In this document: in pieces, positions 1-9,505 of the stretch | How positions within the stretch are numbered: the first letter of the stretch is position 1 | How the letters are laid out: each line of letters begins with the position of its first letter | Source of the DNA: Rhodopseudomonas palustris | GTDB taxonomy: Bacteria > Pseudomonadota > Alphaproteobacteria > Rhizobiales > Xanthobacteraceae | Assembly (NCBI RefSeq): GCF_003591005.1 | Contig: NZ_QYYD01000012.1 | Location: 1 to 64,000, forward strand | Length of the DNA: 64,000 nucleotides | Direction of reading: 5' to 3' | Position numbers and translations under genes: made by a program | Notes under the pieces: model-generated | What the model was told of the DNA's origin: nothing | What the model saw: the letters and a program-made list of their open reading frames with translations, nothing else | Database searches by the model: none

Positions 1-145
1 GGTGCTCGGCCCCCCCCCCTGGGGGGGGGTGGGGGCCGCTGCCCGGGGTCGCGGGGGTGGGGGGGGCCGCGGGCACAGTGCCTGGGGACCCCCACCCCCG
101 ACCCCTCCCCGCAAGGGGGAGGGGAGATTGGGCGCTTCGCCCCGC
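1..145. repeat. G/C homopolymer-rich low-complexity tract
   Basis: The window opens with a run of ten C (10-19), one T and nine G (21-29), followed by further G runs to about position 66. From 102 to 125 there is an imperfect palindrome of C and G blocks around a GCAA centre, resembling the dispersed palindromes near 55.9 and 58.3 kb. No gene is supported here; translations of the tract are low-complexity Gly/Pro/Arg. The long C and G runs could form a hairpin or G-quadruplex, or could be a poorly resolved assembly region. Confidence 0.5.
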
Positions 146-247
146 ACGGTCATTCCGGGGCGCGCAGGAGCTGCGCGAATCCGGAATCCAGAGGTTGTGA
201 GCAAAGGAGATTCCGGGTTCGCGCTACGCCCGCCACGGACTGACCGT
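146..247. repeat. dispersed intergenic repeat (GTCATTCCGGGGCGCG type)
   Basis: The stretch begins GGTCATTCCGGGGCGCG and contains the inverted partners AATCCGGAATC and GATTCCGGGTTCGCGC. I recognise this as a common intergenic repeat type of Rhodopseudomonas and Bradyrhizobium genomes. It lies just downstream of the stop of the leftward solute-binding protein gene, so it may act at the 3' end of that transcript. Only one copy is seen in the window, so the family assignment rests on general knowledge. Confidence 0.45.
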
Positions 248-252
248 CACAA

Positions 253-1407
253 TTACTCCTGCTTCAACCTGAACGCGCCGTCGCGGATTTCGATCAGGAA
301 GGCGGAGCGCTCGTCGTAGCCGTTGTGGTTGTCGGGGGTCATGTTCGACAGGCCGTTGTTGAGCGGCAGGTCTTTCGACTTTTCGATCTGGTCGCGGATC
401 GCGGCGCGGAATTCCGGCGTGCCGGGCCTGGCGACCTTCAGCGCCGCAGGGATCGCATTTTCGACCAGCGTCATCGAATCCCACAGATGCGCGCCGAAGA
501 TCGAAGGCAACGCGCCGCCATTGGCCGCCTTGTAGGCGTCAACGAACCGCGCCTTGACCTTGCGGAACGGACTGTCCGCCGGCATATCTTCGGCGCCGCT
601 ATAGGCCTCACCGGTGAAGATCGCGCCTTCGACGTCCTTGCCGCCGAGCTTGATGAATTCCTCTGTCGCAACGCCGTGGGTCTGGTAGATCGCCCCCTTG
701 AAGCCACGCTCGCGCAGCGCTTTCTGCGGCAGCACGGCGGGCGTCCCGGCCGCCGCGATGAACACCGCATCGGGCTTGGTGGCGATAATCTTCAGCACCT
801 GGCCGGTGACGCTGGCGTCGCTGCGGGCATAGACCTCGTGAGTCGTCAGTTCGAAGCCGAGCTTCGGCGCTGCGGCCGCCAGCACCTTGTAGTAGCCTTC
901 GCCATAAGCGTCCGAGAAGCCGATGTAGCCGACCTTCTTGGCGCCGGTCTTGGCGATGTACTTACCGATCGCCTCCGCCATGATGTCGTCGTTCGGCACG
1001 ACTTTGTAGACCCATTTGCGCCGCTCTTCCATCGGCGCCACCAGGATGGCGGCGGCCGCCATCGTCATCAGCGGCGTCTTGGCTTCGGCCGCGATGTCGA
1101 TCAGCGGCAGGCTGACCGGCGTCAGGGACGAGCCGATCAGCACGTCGACCTTTTCTTCCGACAGCAGCTTGCGAGCGTTCTGCGCCGCCTTGGTCGGATC
1201 GGACTCGTCGTCCAGCGCGAAGTAAGTGATCTTCTCGCCGCCGATCTCCTTGGGCAGCGCCGCCACCGTCTTGGACTGCGGCTGACCGAGCGCGGCGCCA
1301 GGGCCGGACGCGCTCATGGTGATGCCGATCTTGATGTCGGCCGACGCGGCGCCGACGCCGGCCAACATCGCCGCCACCGCGACGATCAGGGTCTTGCTCT
1401 GTTGCAT
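253..1407 (-). CDS. branched-chain-type ABC transporter periplasmic substrate-binding protein
   Basis: This 384-residue protein is the periplasmic receptor of a LIV/HAAT-type ABC importer. The first 23 residues form a Sec signal peptide (charged start, hydrophobic core, cleavage expected after ASA). The mature part starts DIKIGITMSASGPGAALG, the usual opening of the Leu/Ile/Val-binding fold (Peripla_BP_6), and the length is typical. It is the last-oriented member of a leftward cluster; livF, livMG and livH follow upstream with a gap of about 90 bases to livF that contains a dispersed repeat. The start ATG at 1407 is preceded by a purine-rich GGAGGACGTCC ribosome site. Ligand not predictable: branched-chain amino acids, amides, urea or aromatic acids are all possible. 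Confidence 0.92.
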   Translation of the reverse strand: MQQSKTLIVAVAAMLAGVGAASADIKIGITMSASGPGAALGQPQSKTVAALPKEIGGEKITYFALDDESDPTKAAQNARKLLSEEKVDVLIGSSLTPVSLPLIDIAAEAKTPLMTMAAAAILVAPMEERRKWVYKVVPNDDIMAEAIGKYIAKTGAKKVGYIGFSDAYGEGYYKVLAAAAPKLGFELTTHEVYARSDASVTGQVLKIIATKPDAVFIAAAGTPAVLPQKALRERGFKGAIYQTHGVATEEFIKLGGKDVEGAIFTGEAYSGAEDMPADSPFRKVKARFVDAYKAANGGALPSIFGAHLWDSMTLVENAIPAALKVARPGTPEFRAAIRDQIEKSKDLPLNNGLSNMTPDNHNGYDERSAFLIEIRDGAFRLKQE

Positions 1408-1451
1408 GGACGTCCTCCTCCGTTTTGTTATCGTTGGTACGCTTCTGACTT

Positions 1452-1500
1452 GAGCATGATCTTTTCCGAAAACCGGTATCCACTGTTCGGGATCATGCTC
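1452..1500. repeat. palindromic intergenic repeat (GAGCATGATC type)
   Basis: A 49-base element runs from GAGCATGATC to GATCATGCTC, giving a perfect 10-bp terminal inverted repeat with a CTTTTCCGAAAACCGG core. I recognise this as a widespread Rhizobiales intergenic palindrome. It sits between the substrate-binding protein gene and livF and touches the livF stop codon, so it could stop or stabilise the livF-side transcript and set different expression of receptor and translocator. Confidence 0.7.
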
Positions 1501-2222
1501 TAGTACTCTTGCCCGCCGAGACCGAGATAACTTTCGACCAGCCGCGGGTCGGCGGCGATGTCCGCGGGCGATCCTTGCTTGGTAATCGATCCCAGCTCCA
1601 TCACATAAGCATAGTCGGCAACTTCAAGCGCCGCACGGGCGTTCTGCTCGACCAGCAGGATCGACACGCCGGTCCTGCGCAGATCGGTTAGAATGTGGAA
1701 CACGTCGCGCACGATCCGCGGTGCGAGGCCCAGGCTCGGCTCGTCGAGCATCAGCAAGGTCGGGCGCGCCATCAGCGCGCGGCCCATCGCCAGCATCTGG
1801 CGTTCGCCGCCCGACAGCGTGCCGGCGAGCTGAGTGCGCCGCTCCTTCAGCCTTGGTAGCCGCGCGTAGATCTCCTCCATCGTCTGGCTGCGCTCGGCGC
1901 GGCTTCGGCGAAAGCCGCCAAGCAGCAGATTGTCCTCAACCGCCATGTCGGCGAACAGTTCACGCCGTTCCGGCACCAGGCACAGTCCGGCCTTGACCCG
2001 CGACTCCAGCGCGACGCCGCTGATCTCGGCACCGCGAAAGACGAGTCGGCCGCGCGCCTTGAGCAATCCCATGACGGCATTGAGCAGCGTGGTCTTGCCG
2101 GCGCCGTTGGCGCCGATCACCGTCACCAGCGCGCCCTGTTCGACCTTCAACGAAACGTCATGCACCACCTCGGCGCGGCCATAGGCGACGCTGACGCTTT
2201 GCACCTCGAGCAGCGCGGTCAC
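1500..2222 (-). CDS. livF: branched-chain-type ABC transporter ATP-binding protein LivF
   Basis: This 240-residue cytoplasmic ATPase powers the LIV-type importer. Walker A (GANGAGKTT) lies at residues 38-46, the LSGGE signature at 136-140 and Walker B with its catalytic Glu (LLMLDEP) near 156-162. The short insertion-poor form and the arrangement around CLVPERRELF are typical of LivF rather than LivG. Its ATG overlaps the stop of the livMG fusion gene by four bases, so the two are translationally coupled. The gene symbol is by family; substrate is unknown. Confidence 0.92.
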   Translation of the reverse strand: MTALLEVQSVSVAYGRAEVVHDVSLKVEQGALVTVIGANGAGKTTLLNAVMGLLKARGRLVFRGAEISGVALESRVKAGLCLVPERRELFADMAVEDNLLLGGFRRSRAERSQTMEEIYARLPRLKERRTQLAGTLSGGERQMLAMGRALMARPTLLMLDEPSLGLAPRIVRDVFHILTDLRRTGVSILLVEQNARAALEVADYAYVMELGSITKQGSPADIAADPRLVESYLGLGGQEY

Positions 2223-3991
2223 GACACGCCCCCGAGATAGGCTTCGAGCACGGCCGGGTCCTGCCGGATCGCGGTCGGCGCGCCCTCGGCGATCTTGGTG
2301 CCGAAGTCGAGCACCACGAGCCTGTCGGCGAGGCTCATGACGAAATCCATGTCGTGCTCGACCAGCAGCACGCTCATGCCCTCGGCCCGGACCTCACGCA
2401 GCAGCCTGGCGAGCGCCTTCTTCTCACCGACGCGCAGCCCGGCGGCCGGCTCATCGAGCAGCAGCAGTACCGGCTCGAGACACAGCGCGCGCGCCACTTC
2501 GACCAGCCGCAACTGACCGAGTGCCAGCGTGCCGGCCGGCTCGTCCGCCACCTCGGCAAGGCCGACACGGGCGAGTGCACGGCGGGCGCTGTCGAGCAAC
2601 TGCGCCTCTTCGGCGCGATCGAGCCGGAAGATCGCGCGCAGCACGCCGGCGCGGCCGCGCAGATGCGCGCCGAGCGCAACGTTCTCGACCACGCTCATGT
2701 CGGCGACGATCTCGACGTGCTGGAAGGTGCGGCCGAGGCCGAGCCGGGCGGCGCGCTGCGGCGTCTGCGCGGCGAGCGGATGACCTTCGAATGCGATCCT
2801 GCCCGACGTCAGCGGCAGCACGCCGGTGATCAGGTTGAACGTCGTGCTCTTGCCGGCGCCGTTCGGGCCGATCAGACCGATGATGCGCCCGCTCTCGACC
2901 TCGAAGCCGACGTCGTTGACGGCCACCAGCCCGCCAAAACTCTTGCGCGCCTGTTCGGCCTGCAGCAGCGGCGTGCCGGGCGGCGGCAGCGGCCGCGCCG
3001 GCAGCCGATCGGTCTCCGCAGGCGGCGGCACGTTCGGCGGCGGCGGCGGGCCGAACAGGATCGGCCACAGCCCGCCGGGCGCCGTCTGCAGCAGCAGCAC
3101 CAGCACGGCACCGAACGCGATGATCTCGAAATTGCCGGTGTGGCCGAGCAGCCAGGGCAGCAGATCCTGCAGCTGATCGCGCAGGAAGGTGATGCCGGCC
3201 GCGCCGAGGATCGCGCCATAGACCCGGCCGGCGCCGCCGAGCACGGCCATCAGCAGATATTCGGTGCCGGCCGTGATGCCGAACGGCCCCGGCGACACCG
3301 AGCGCTGGAAATGCGCGTAGAGCCAGCCGGCGAGCCCGGCCAGCATCGCCGCATAGACGAACACCATCAGCTTGGCGCCGGCGGTGTTGACGCCGAACGC
3401 CTCGGCGGCGCGCGTCGAGCGCCGCAACGCCCGCACCGCGCGGCCGACCCGCCCGCCGAGCAAATTCTGGGTGGCAATGACCGCCAGCACCACCGCGACC
3501 CACACCACCACGAAATAATCGCGTGGCGCGATCAGCGCGTAGTCGCCGATCCTCAGCGCCGGAATGCCGGGCAGCCCGTCATGGGCGCCGAGCCAGTTCA
3601 GATTGCCGAACAGATAGTAGAACGCGATGCCCCAGGCGATGGTGCCGAGCGGCAGATAGTGACCGCTGAGCCGCACCGTGATGGCGCCCACGAGCAGCGC
3701 CGCGATCATCGTGACCAGCAGCGCGACCGGCAACGTCAGCCAGGGCGAGATGCCGTAGTACACCGTCAGCACCCCGGTGGTGTAGGCGCCGAAGCCGACG
3801 AACGCCGCCTGCCCGAACGACGTCATGCCGCCGACGCCGGTCAGCAGCACCAGCCCGATCGCAACGAGACTCGAGATGCCGATGTAATTGAACAGCGTGA
3901 TCCAGTAGTCCGGCATCAGCCCGGTGAACGGCAGGATCAGCACCGCCGCGGCGATCGCCGCGGGGATCAGCTTGGGCGCAGCGGGCTTCAT
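2219..3991 (-). CDS. fused LivM permease / LivG ATPase
   Basis: One 590-residue polypeptide carries two ABC transporter parts. Residues 1 to about 310 form a LivM-type membrane permease with many hydrophobic helices and the LivM-like stretch GVGGMTSFGQAAFVGFGAY. Residues about 313-340 are a proline-rich linker. Residues about 343-590 are a LivG-type ATPase, with Walker A GPNGAGKS at 375-382 and a LLLLDEP Walker B. The classical LSGGQ signature is replaced by LALGQLRLVE, as is usual in LivG. The gene overlaps livF by four bases at its 3' end and livH by four bases at its 5' end. LivM-LivG fusions are known in alphaproteobacteria, so this is a real fusion and not a frameshift artefact. Confidence 0.92.
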   Translation of the reverse strand: MKPAAPKLIPAAIAAAVLILPFTGLMPDYWITLFNYIGISSLVAIGLVLLTGVGGMTSFGQAAFVGFGAYTTGVLTVYYGISPWLTLPVALLVTMIAALLVGAITVRLSGHYLPLGTIAWGIAFYYLFGNLNWLGAHDGLPGIPALRIGDYALIAPRDYFVVVWVAVVLAVIATQNLLGGRVGRAVRALRRSTRAAEAFGVNTAGAKLMVFVYAAMLAGLAGWLYAHFQRSVSPGPFGITAGTEYLLMAVLGGAGRVYGAILGAAGITFLRDQLQDLLPWLLGHTGNFEIIAFGAVLVLLLQTAPGGLWPILFGPPPPPNVPPPAETDRLPARPLPPPGTPLLQAEQARKSFGGLVAVNDVGFEVESGRIIGLIGPNGAGKSTTFNLITGVLPLTSGRIAFEGHPLAAQTPQRAARLGLGRTFQHVEIVADMSVVENVALGAHLRGRAGVLRAIFRLDRAEEAQLLDSARRALARVGLAEVADEPAGTLALGQLRLVEVARALCLEPVLLLLDEPAAGLRVGEKKALARLLREVRAEGMSVLLVEHDMDFVMSLADRLVVLDFGTKIAEGAPTAIRQDPAVLEAYLGGVS

Positions 3992-5025
3992 TCGGATTCC
4001 TCGGCGTGGGGCGCGACGATCGAGCGCCAGGCGAGCACCGGGATGATCAGCGTAAACACCAGCACTTCCTTGAAGTTGCTGGCCCAGAACGAAAACAGCG
4101 CCTCGGCGAATCCAACCGTCAGCGCCGCCAGCACCGTCAGCGGATAGCTCACCAGCCCGCCGAGAATGGCGGCGACGAAGGCCTTCAGGCCGATCAGGAA
4201 GCCGGAATCATAAGCCACCGTCATCAGCGGCCCGACCAGCGCGCCGGACACCGCACCGATCAGCGCCGCCAGCGCGAAGGCGATCTGCCCTGCGGCCGAG
4301 ATCGGGATTCCGACCAGCCGTGCCCCGGTGCGGTTCGACGAGCAGGCTTTTAGCGCCTTGCCGAGCAGGGTGCGGCCGAAGAACAGCGCGAACAGCAACA
4401 GCAGCACAGCCGTCACCACAAGCACCGCGACGCTCTGCCCGGTTATCAGCAGTTCACCCAGGGAGAACGATTGCGACGACAGCGGCGTGGTGCCGGTGCC
4501 TTCCGGCCCGAAGAACAACAGACCGAGCCCCATCAGCGAGAAGTGCACGCCGAACGAGGCCATCAGCAGCACCAGCACGCTGGCGTGGGCGATCGGCTCG
4601 AACGCGATGCGGTACAGCATCGGGCCCATCGGAGTGATCAGCGCGATCGCCAGCAGGATGCTGCCGACCTGACCCATTTTCATGGGCGCCAGCGCGCGCG
4701 TCAGCAGCAGCAGCGCCACCGGCAGCGCCAGGTCGAACAGCACCACGAAGGCGACGCGGCGCAGCGTCAGATCGCGAAAATGCCGGATCAGTTCGGACGC
4801 TGCCGCGAGGCAGCCGAGCGCCAGCAGAAGCCACGGCGTTGCCGGCGCCACGCCGTTTTCCAGCGCCGCAATGGTCAGCGCCGTGAACGCGACGAACTCG
4901 CCCTGGGGCACCAGAATGACGCGCGTGACCGCGAACACCAGCACCAGCGCGATGGCGACGAGCGCATAGACTGCACCGTTGATGATGCCGTCCTGCAAAA
5001 GAAACAGGAATATCGTGGTGTCCAC
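3988..5025 (-). CDS. livH: branched-chain-type ABC transporter permease LivH
   Basis: This membrane permease of about 345 residues pairs with the LivM half of the next gene. It is almost wholly hydrophobic and has the LivH hallmarks LQDGIINGAVYALVAIALVL near the N-terminus and AFVAAILGGL near the C-terminus. I start it at GTG 5025 because a strong GGGGGAGGAC ribosome site lies just upstream and the LivH homology starts there; an ATG at 5181 is possible but its extra 52 residues are arginine-rich and not transporter-like. It heads the leftward operon livH-livMG-livF-receptor. Confidence 0.9.
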   Translation of the reverse strand: MDTTIFLFLLQDGIINGAVYALVAIALVLVFAVTRVILVPQGEFVAFTALTIAALENGVAPATPWLLLALGCLAAASELIRHFRDLTLRRVAFVVLFDLALPVALLLLTRALAPMKMGQVGSILLAIALITPMGPMLYRIAFEPIAHASVLVLLMASFGVHFSLMGLGLLFFGPEGTGTTPLSSQSFSLGELLITGQSVAVLVVTAVLLLLFALFFGRTLLGKALKACSSNRTGARLVGIPISAAGQIAFALAALIGAVSGALVGPLMTVAYDSGFLIGLKAFVAAILGGLVSYPLTVLAALTVGFAEALFSFWASNFKEVLVFTLIIPVLAWRSIVAPHAEESE

Positions 5026-5216
5026 GCGTCCTCCCCCGGCGCGATCTGGACACTTTGGCGGTCCAGTTTCGTTGAGGCTGGTAAAATTCACCAACCGATC
5101 GTTCAATTCAAGGGAAATGACGCGACAGCGCCGGATCGGCCAACGAGCCTGCCCGGCCGCGCGATCCCCGACGCGCAGCACGGGAAGGCTAATGCAGGGA
5201 CCGTTCGCGAGATATC

Positions 5217-6638
5217 CTACGATGGGACCAAGGCGGCCCGCCGCATCCAGCGCAGCAGCACGATGGTGCCGACCAGCGCGGCCGCCAGCAGCGCCAGCGC
5301 AACCAGCAGGGCGAAGCGGCCCGAGGATGTATCAGCCAGCGCGAAATACAGCGCGCCAAAGACCGCAATGCCGGCGGCGTTGGCGATCTGCGTGGTGGTG
5401 CCATACAGCCCGGAGGCCGAGCCGGCACTCTGCGCCTGCACGCTGGCGAGCACCGCGCCGGACAGCGGCGCCATCACCAACCCCTGGCCATAGCCGACCC
5501 CGATCAGCACCAGCGCCAGCAATACGGGCGAAGGCGCCGCCACCGTCGCGACAGTCAACGCGATCACCGCGAGGCCGGCTATCTGAAGCAGGCAGCCCTC
5601 GATCAGCACCAGCGTGCCGCGATGTCTGGCGCGCGCGCCGGAGTGCCGCGACGCAATCACGAAAGCCAATGCCAGCGGCAGGAACACCAGCCCGGCCTGC
5701 AGCGGTGGGATCTGCAGCGCCATCTGCATGTAAAGCGTGATTACCAGATAGAACGACTGATTGGCGACGAAGAAGCAGGCCACCGCGCCGAGCCCGCGCG
5801 TGAACGCCGGATCCTTGAGTAGCTCGAGATCGATCAACGGCATGCCGCCGCGCGCCGCCAGCGCCCGCTCGTAGCGTAGGAACAGCGCCACGATCACGCC
5901 GCCGGCCACCATCGGCAGCCAGATCCACGGCGCCCAGCCGAGTTCCTGGCCGAACAGGAGCGGCCCGATGATGCCGAGCAGCCCGACGAACAGGATGACC
6001 GCGCCCGGCAGATCGAGCCGCGTCCCCGGCCGTCGCGGCGCCTGCGGGACGATCAGCACGGCGGCCGCGATGATGATCAGCCCGACCGGACCGTTGACGA
6101 AGAAGATCGCTCGCCAGCCGAAGCCGCCGAGATGCAGCGTCACCAGCAGGCCGCCGATTGCAAAGCCGGCCGCACCGGCAAGCCCGAGCACGACGCCGTA
6201 GATAGCAAACGCTTTGGCCCGCGCCGCGTCGGGAAACAGCACGTGCAGCGTCGCCAGCACCTGCGGCACCATCAGCGCCGCGGTCGTGCCCTGCGCCAGC
6301 CGCGCCAGGATCAACTCGGTGCCGGACTGCGCCAGCCCGCACCACAGCGAGGTCAGCGTAAAGCCGGCGACGCCAATGAGAAACACCGTCTTGGTGCCGT
6401 AGATGTCGCCGAGCCGGCCGCCGGTCACGATCAGCGTCGCATAGCCGATTAGATAGATCGCGATCACCGCGCCGAGCTGCGACGACGACGCGTTCAGATC
6501 GATCGCGATCGTCGGCAGCGCGACGTTGACGATGAACGCATCGACCCCGAACATGAACTGCGCCGCCACCACGATCGCCAGCACCTGCCAGCGGCGCGAA
6601 GAGGCGGTGAACGGAGTGGTGGTCGAGGCTGATGGCAT
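5217..6638 (-). CDS. MFS drug-efflux-type transporter (DHA2 family)
   Basis: A protein of about 473 residues with roughly 14 predicted transmembrane helices, as in the EmrB/QacA (DHA2) group of proton-driven exporters. Family marks are QFMFGVDAFIVNVALPTIA in helix 1, the motif-A-like GGRLGDIYGTK after helix 2, and the antiporter motif C-like region GVVLGLAGAAGFAIGG in helix 5. The ATG at 6638 (MPSAST) is chosen; an in-frame upstream GTG at 6671 would add 11 residues. It stands alone, reading toward the livH promoter region. Substrate cannot be told from sequence. Confidence 0.88.
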   Translation of the reverse strand: MPSASTTTPFTASSRRWQVLAIVVAAQFMFGVDAFIVNVALPTIAIDLNASSSQLGAVIAIYLIGYATLIVTGGRLGDIYGTKTVFLIGVAGFTLTSLWCGLAQSGTELILARLAQGTTAALMVPQVLATLHVLFPDAARAKAFAIYGVVLGLAGAAGFAIGGLLVTLHLGGFGWRAIFFVNGPVGLIIIAAAVLIVPQAPRRPGTRLDLPGAVILFVGLLGIIGPLLFGQELGWAPWIWLPMVAGGVIVALFLRYERALAARGGMPLIDLELLKDPAFTRGLGAVACFFVANQSFYLVITLYMQMALQIPPLQAGLVFLPLALAFVIASRHSGARARHRGTLVLIEGCLLQIAGLAVIALTVATVAAPSPVLLALVLIGVGYGQGLVMAPLSGAVLASVQAQSAGSASGLYGTTTQIANAAGIAVFGALYFALADTSSGRFALLVALALLAAALVGTIVLLRWMRRAALVPS

Positions 6639-6736
6639 GGCGGCGAGTCCCGGTGGCAGAGCGACGAGCACAGCCTTGCAGTCAGTCTGCGTCGGGTCGA
6701 TTACCAGAGAGGTAAGTAAATTCGGTCGCCTCCTGC

Positions 6737-6865
6737 CTCTCCGTCATTGCGAGGAGCGAAGCGACGAAGCAATCCAGCGCCGAGCACGGGGCTGGATTGC
6801 TTCGCGGAGCCTGTCATCGGGCGGCGCTATTGCGCCGACCCGTTGGCTCGCAATGACGGGGAGAG
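6737..6865. repeat. dispersed palindromic repeat, copy 1 (CGTCATTGCGAG family)
   Basis: The ends CTCTCCGTCATTGCGAG and CTCGCAATGACGGGGAGAG are inverted repeats, and inside them lie AAGCAATCCAGC and GCTGGATTGCTTCG, a second inverted pair. The same sequence recurs at 10927-11012 and 62945-63030. This copy is longer, with an extra insert around 6810-6840 (GCGGCGCTATTGCGCCGACC). The element sits between htpX and the MFS gene. Confidence 0.85.
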
Positions 6866-6879
6866 GCCGTGCTCAAACG

Positions 6880-6905
6880 AAAAGGCCCCGGCGAACCGGG
6901 GCCTT
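6880..6905 (-). terminator. rho-independent terminator of htpX
   Basis: Read leftward, the sequence is a GC-rich stem AAGGCCCCGG, the tetraloop TTCG, the matching arm CCGGGGCCTT and a short T run. It begins about 25 bases after the htpX stop codon, the right place to end that transcript. The T tract is short, but stem and loop are strong. Confidence 0.75.
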
Positions 6906-6930
6906 CGACGATCATCATCCAAAGACAGCC

Positions 6931-7908
6931 TTATCCCCACGGGCCGCGAGACGAGCCACCGCTCCACGGGCTGCGCGAGGTGCCGCTGCCGCGCGGCTGA
7001 CCGCTTCGCGGGCCGGCTGCCGGACCGCGCGTGGCCGATGCGGTGGGACGCGCCGCACCACCGCCGCCGATTTCGCCGGCGAGGCGCTGCAGCGCGGCGA
7101 CGCGGTTGTCGGTGGACGGATGGGTAGCAAACAGATTGTCCATGCCCTGGCCCGACAGCGGGTTGATGATGAACATATGCGCGGTCGCGGGCGCCCGCTC
7201 GGCGTCATAGTTCGGCACCTGATGCGCCGCGGCCTCGATCTTGCGCAACGCCGAGGCGAGCCACATCGGCTGGCCACAGATTCGCGCGCCCATCTCGTCG
7301 GCGGCGTATTCGCGGGTCCGGCTGATCGCCATCTGCACCAGCATGGCGCCGAGCGGCGCCAGGATCATCAGCGCCAGCGAACCGATGACACCGGGGCCGC
7401 TGTTGTTGCGGTTGCCGCCGAAGAACATGCCGAACTGCGCGATCATCGAGATCGCACCGGCGATCGTCGCCGTGACGGTCATCAGCAGCGTGTCATGATG
7501 CTTGATGTGCGCCAGCTCGTGCGCCACCACGCCGGCGAGCTCCTCGCGGCTGAGTTGGCCCATCAGCCCCGTGGTCACCGCCACGGCGGCGTTCTCCGGA
7601 TTACGGCCGGTCGCGAACGCATTGGGCTGCGGGTTGTCCATGATGTACACCCGCGGCATCGGCAGTCCGGCGCGGGCGGCCAATTCCGCGACCATGCGGT
7701 GGAGGTCCGGTGCGGTGCGCGCGTCGACCTCCTGGGCGCCGTACATCGACAGCACCATCCGGTCGGAATTCCAGTACGTAAAGATGTTCATGCCGGCCGC
7801 GACGACCAGCGCGATCAGGGCGCCGCTGGCGCCGCCGATCAGGTAGCCGACGCCCATGAACAGCGCGGTCATGCCGGCCAGCAGCATCGCAGTCTTGAAG
7901 TAACTCAT
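6931..7908 (-). CDS. htpX: membrane zinc metalloprotease HtpX (M48)
   Basis: A 325-residue inner-membrane protease of the M48 family that degrades misfolded membrane proteins. Two N-terminal hydrophobic segments (about 5-45) precede the zinc site: HELAH at residues 130-134, with further hydrophobic helices after it. The C-terminal 50 or so residues are a Gly/Ser/Arg/Pro-rich tail, making it slightly longer than E. coli HtpX. The start at 7908 (MSYFKTAML) is chosen because AGGAGAAGG lies just upstream; the reading frame continues to 7986 without homology. A hairpin terminator follows. It is divergent from a nucleotidyl cyclase gene. Confidence 0.95.
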   Translation of the reverse strand: MSYFKTAMLLAGMTALFMGVGYLIGGASGALIALVVAAGMNIFTYWNSDRMVLSMYGAQEVDARTAPDLHRMVAELAARAGLPMPRVYIMDNPQPNAFATGRNPENAAVAVTTGLMGQLSREELAGVVAHELAHIKHHDTLLMTVTATIAGAISMIAQFGMFFGGNRNNSGPGVIGSLALMILAPLGAMLVQMAISRTREYAADEMGARICGQPMWLASALRKIEAAAHQVPNYDAERAPATAHMFIINPLSGQGMDNLFATHPSTDNRVAALQRLAGEIGGGGAARPTASATRGPAAGPRSGQPRGSGTSRSPWSGGSSRGPWG

Positions 7909-8050
7909 GATCCTTCTCCTGCGTGCCGCTTCCCGAGAGCAGCGGGTCACGCTCCCGTGAGATGGTAACTCTTTGGGTTCGAACAAGATCGATCTGTGCG
8001 GCTGCGCGTCGCGGCTTGCGGCACTGCCCCCGAAGGGGCAGATTGTCGCA

Positions 8051-9385
8051 GTGACCGAGCTTGACCCCCATCCTGTCGAGACCGACCCGACTGCGCCGCG
8101 CGACGCCGTCCGCGTCTATCCGCCTGGTGTCACCATCGTGCGGCGCAGCCAGCGCGGCCGTAGCTGCGCGCCCGACATTTTGACCATCGAAGAGTTGCAG
8201 CGCTGGTTGCTGCTCGAGGCGTCCCGTGAACGCGAACTGCTGCTGACCTTCGAGGCGCTGCTGTGGCGGATGAACGCGGCGGGGCTGCCGATCGATCGCG
8301 CCACGCTGCATATCGGCACGCTGCACCCGCAGTTGCTCGGCTTCGCCTGGAACTGGCGCTCGTCGGATGGGCTGTGCGACGAAGTGCAGGTGCAGCAGTC
8401 AACCGCCGACACCGACGCATTCAAGCTCAACCCGCTGCGGCGGATTTTTGAGGAAGGGGCGGCGCTGCGTCGTAATCCGCAGGACGCTGCCGCGCAGGCC
8501 GAATTTCCGATTATGCGTGATTTGGCCGCCGGCGGTTATACCGAATACTTCGCGCTGCCGCTCGGCGGCGAAGGCTTCCGCCACGCCGTCACCCTGTCGA
8601 CGACACGCCCGGGCGGCTTCAGCGACGAGCACCTGGCCGAGATCAAGCGCGTGCTGGTGCTGTTCACCTTGCATGTCGAGCGCCACATCGCGGTGCGCAT
8701 CTCCACCAATGCGCTCGGCGCGTATTTGGGCCCAGTCGCCGCCGCCAAGGTGCTGAGCGGCGACATCAAGCGCGGCAGCGGCGAGCCGATCCGCGCCATC
8801 ATCTGGGTATCTGACATGCGCGGCTTCACCGACCTGTCCGACCGGCTCAGCGGCTGGGACACCATCACGGTGCTCAACGCCTATTTCGAAGTGTTTGTCG
8901 ACGCGGTGCTGGCCCAGGGCGGTGAAGTGCTCAAGTTCATCGGCGACGGATTGCTGGCGGTGTTTCCGCTCGGCGACGATGGCTGCGCCGCCGGCGACGC
9001 CGCGCTCGCTGCCGCCCAGGCCGCGCAGGCCGGACTTGCCCGGCTGAACAGAGAACCGCCGCCGGGCCTTGCTGCCATCGAGGGCTGGCGGCCGCTGCGG
9101 GCCGGGATCGCGCTGCACGAGGGCGAGGTGTTCTTCGGCAATATCGGCGCCCCCAACCGGCTCGACTTCACGGTGATCGGCCCGGCCGTCAATGAAGCCA
9201 GCCGGGTCGAAGCGCTGCAAAAGATCCTCGGGCGCAACATCCTGATTACGGCGGCAGCCGCTCGCCACATCAGCATGCCGCTGGAGCCGCTCGGCGCCTA
9301 CCCGCTGCGCGGCGTTGCAACACCGATGACGATCCTGGCACCTCACGACGTCGTCGCTATTCACCCGCAGACGGCGGCGTCGTAA
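8051..9385 (+). CDS. class III adenylate/guanylate cyclase
   Basis: A cytoplasmic protein of about 444 residues. The C-terminal half (roughly from residue 240) is a class III nucleotidyl cyclase domain: the metal-site stretch [17 protein letters not shown] is followed by [16 protein letters not shown] and, later, [17 protein letters not shown] and [10 protein letters not shown]. The N-terminal 200 residues have no domain I can name with certainty; the arrangement recalls a GAF-like sensor. Likely product is cAMP. Start uncertain: GTG 8051 has an AAGGGGCAG site upstream, while TTG 7973 would add 26 residues. Divergent from htpX. Confidence 0.85.
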   Translation: MTELDPHPVETDPTAPRDAVRVYPPGVTIVRRSQRGRSCAPDILTIEELQRWLLLEASRERELLLTFEALLWRMNAAGLPIDRATLHIGTLHPQLLGFAWNWRSSDGLCDEVQVQQSTADTDAFKLNPLRRIFEEGAALRRNPQDAAAQAEFPIMRDLAAGGYTEYFALPLGGEGFRHAVTLSTTRPGGFSDEHLAEIKRVLVLFTLHVERHIAVRISTNALGAYLGPVAAAKVLSGDIKRGSGEPIRAIIWVSDMRGFTDLSDRLSGWDTITVLNAYFEVFVDAVLAQGGEVLKFIGDGLLAVFPLGDDGCAAGDAALAAAQAAQAGLARLNREPPPGLAAIEGWRPLRAGIALHEGEVFFGNIGAPNRLDFTVIGPAVNEASRVEALQKILGRNILITAAAARHISMPLEPLGAYPLRGVATPMTILAPHDVVAIHPQTAAS

Positions 9386-9505
9386 CCGGCCCCGCGCCGA
9401 GTTAGCACTTGCCAAGCCGATCAGACGCCTCCTATTTTCAACTGCAACAAAGCCGCAAGACGGGGCACAACCCCCGCGCAGGCTGCAGGAAACGCGGAGG
9501 ACACC

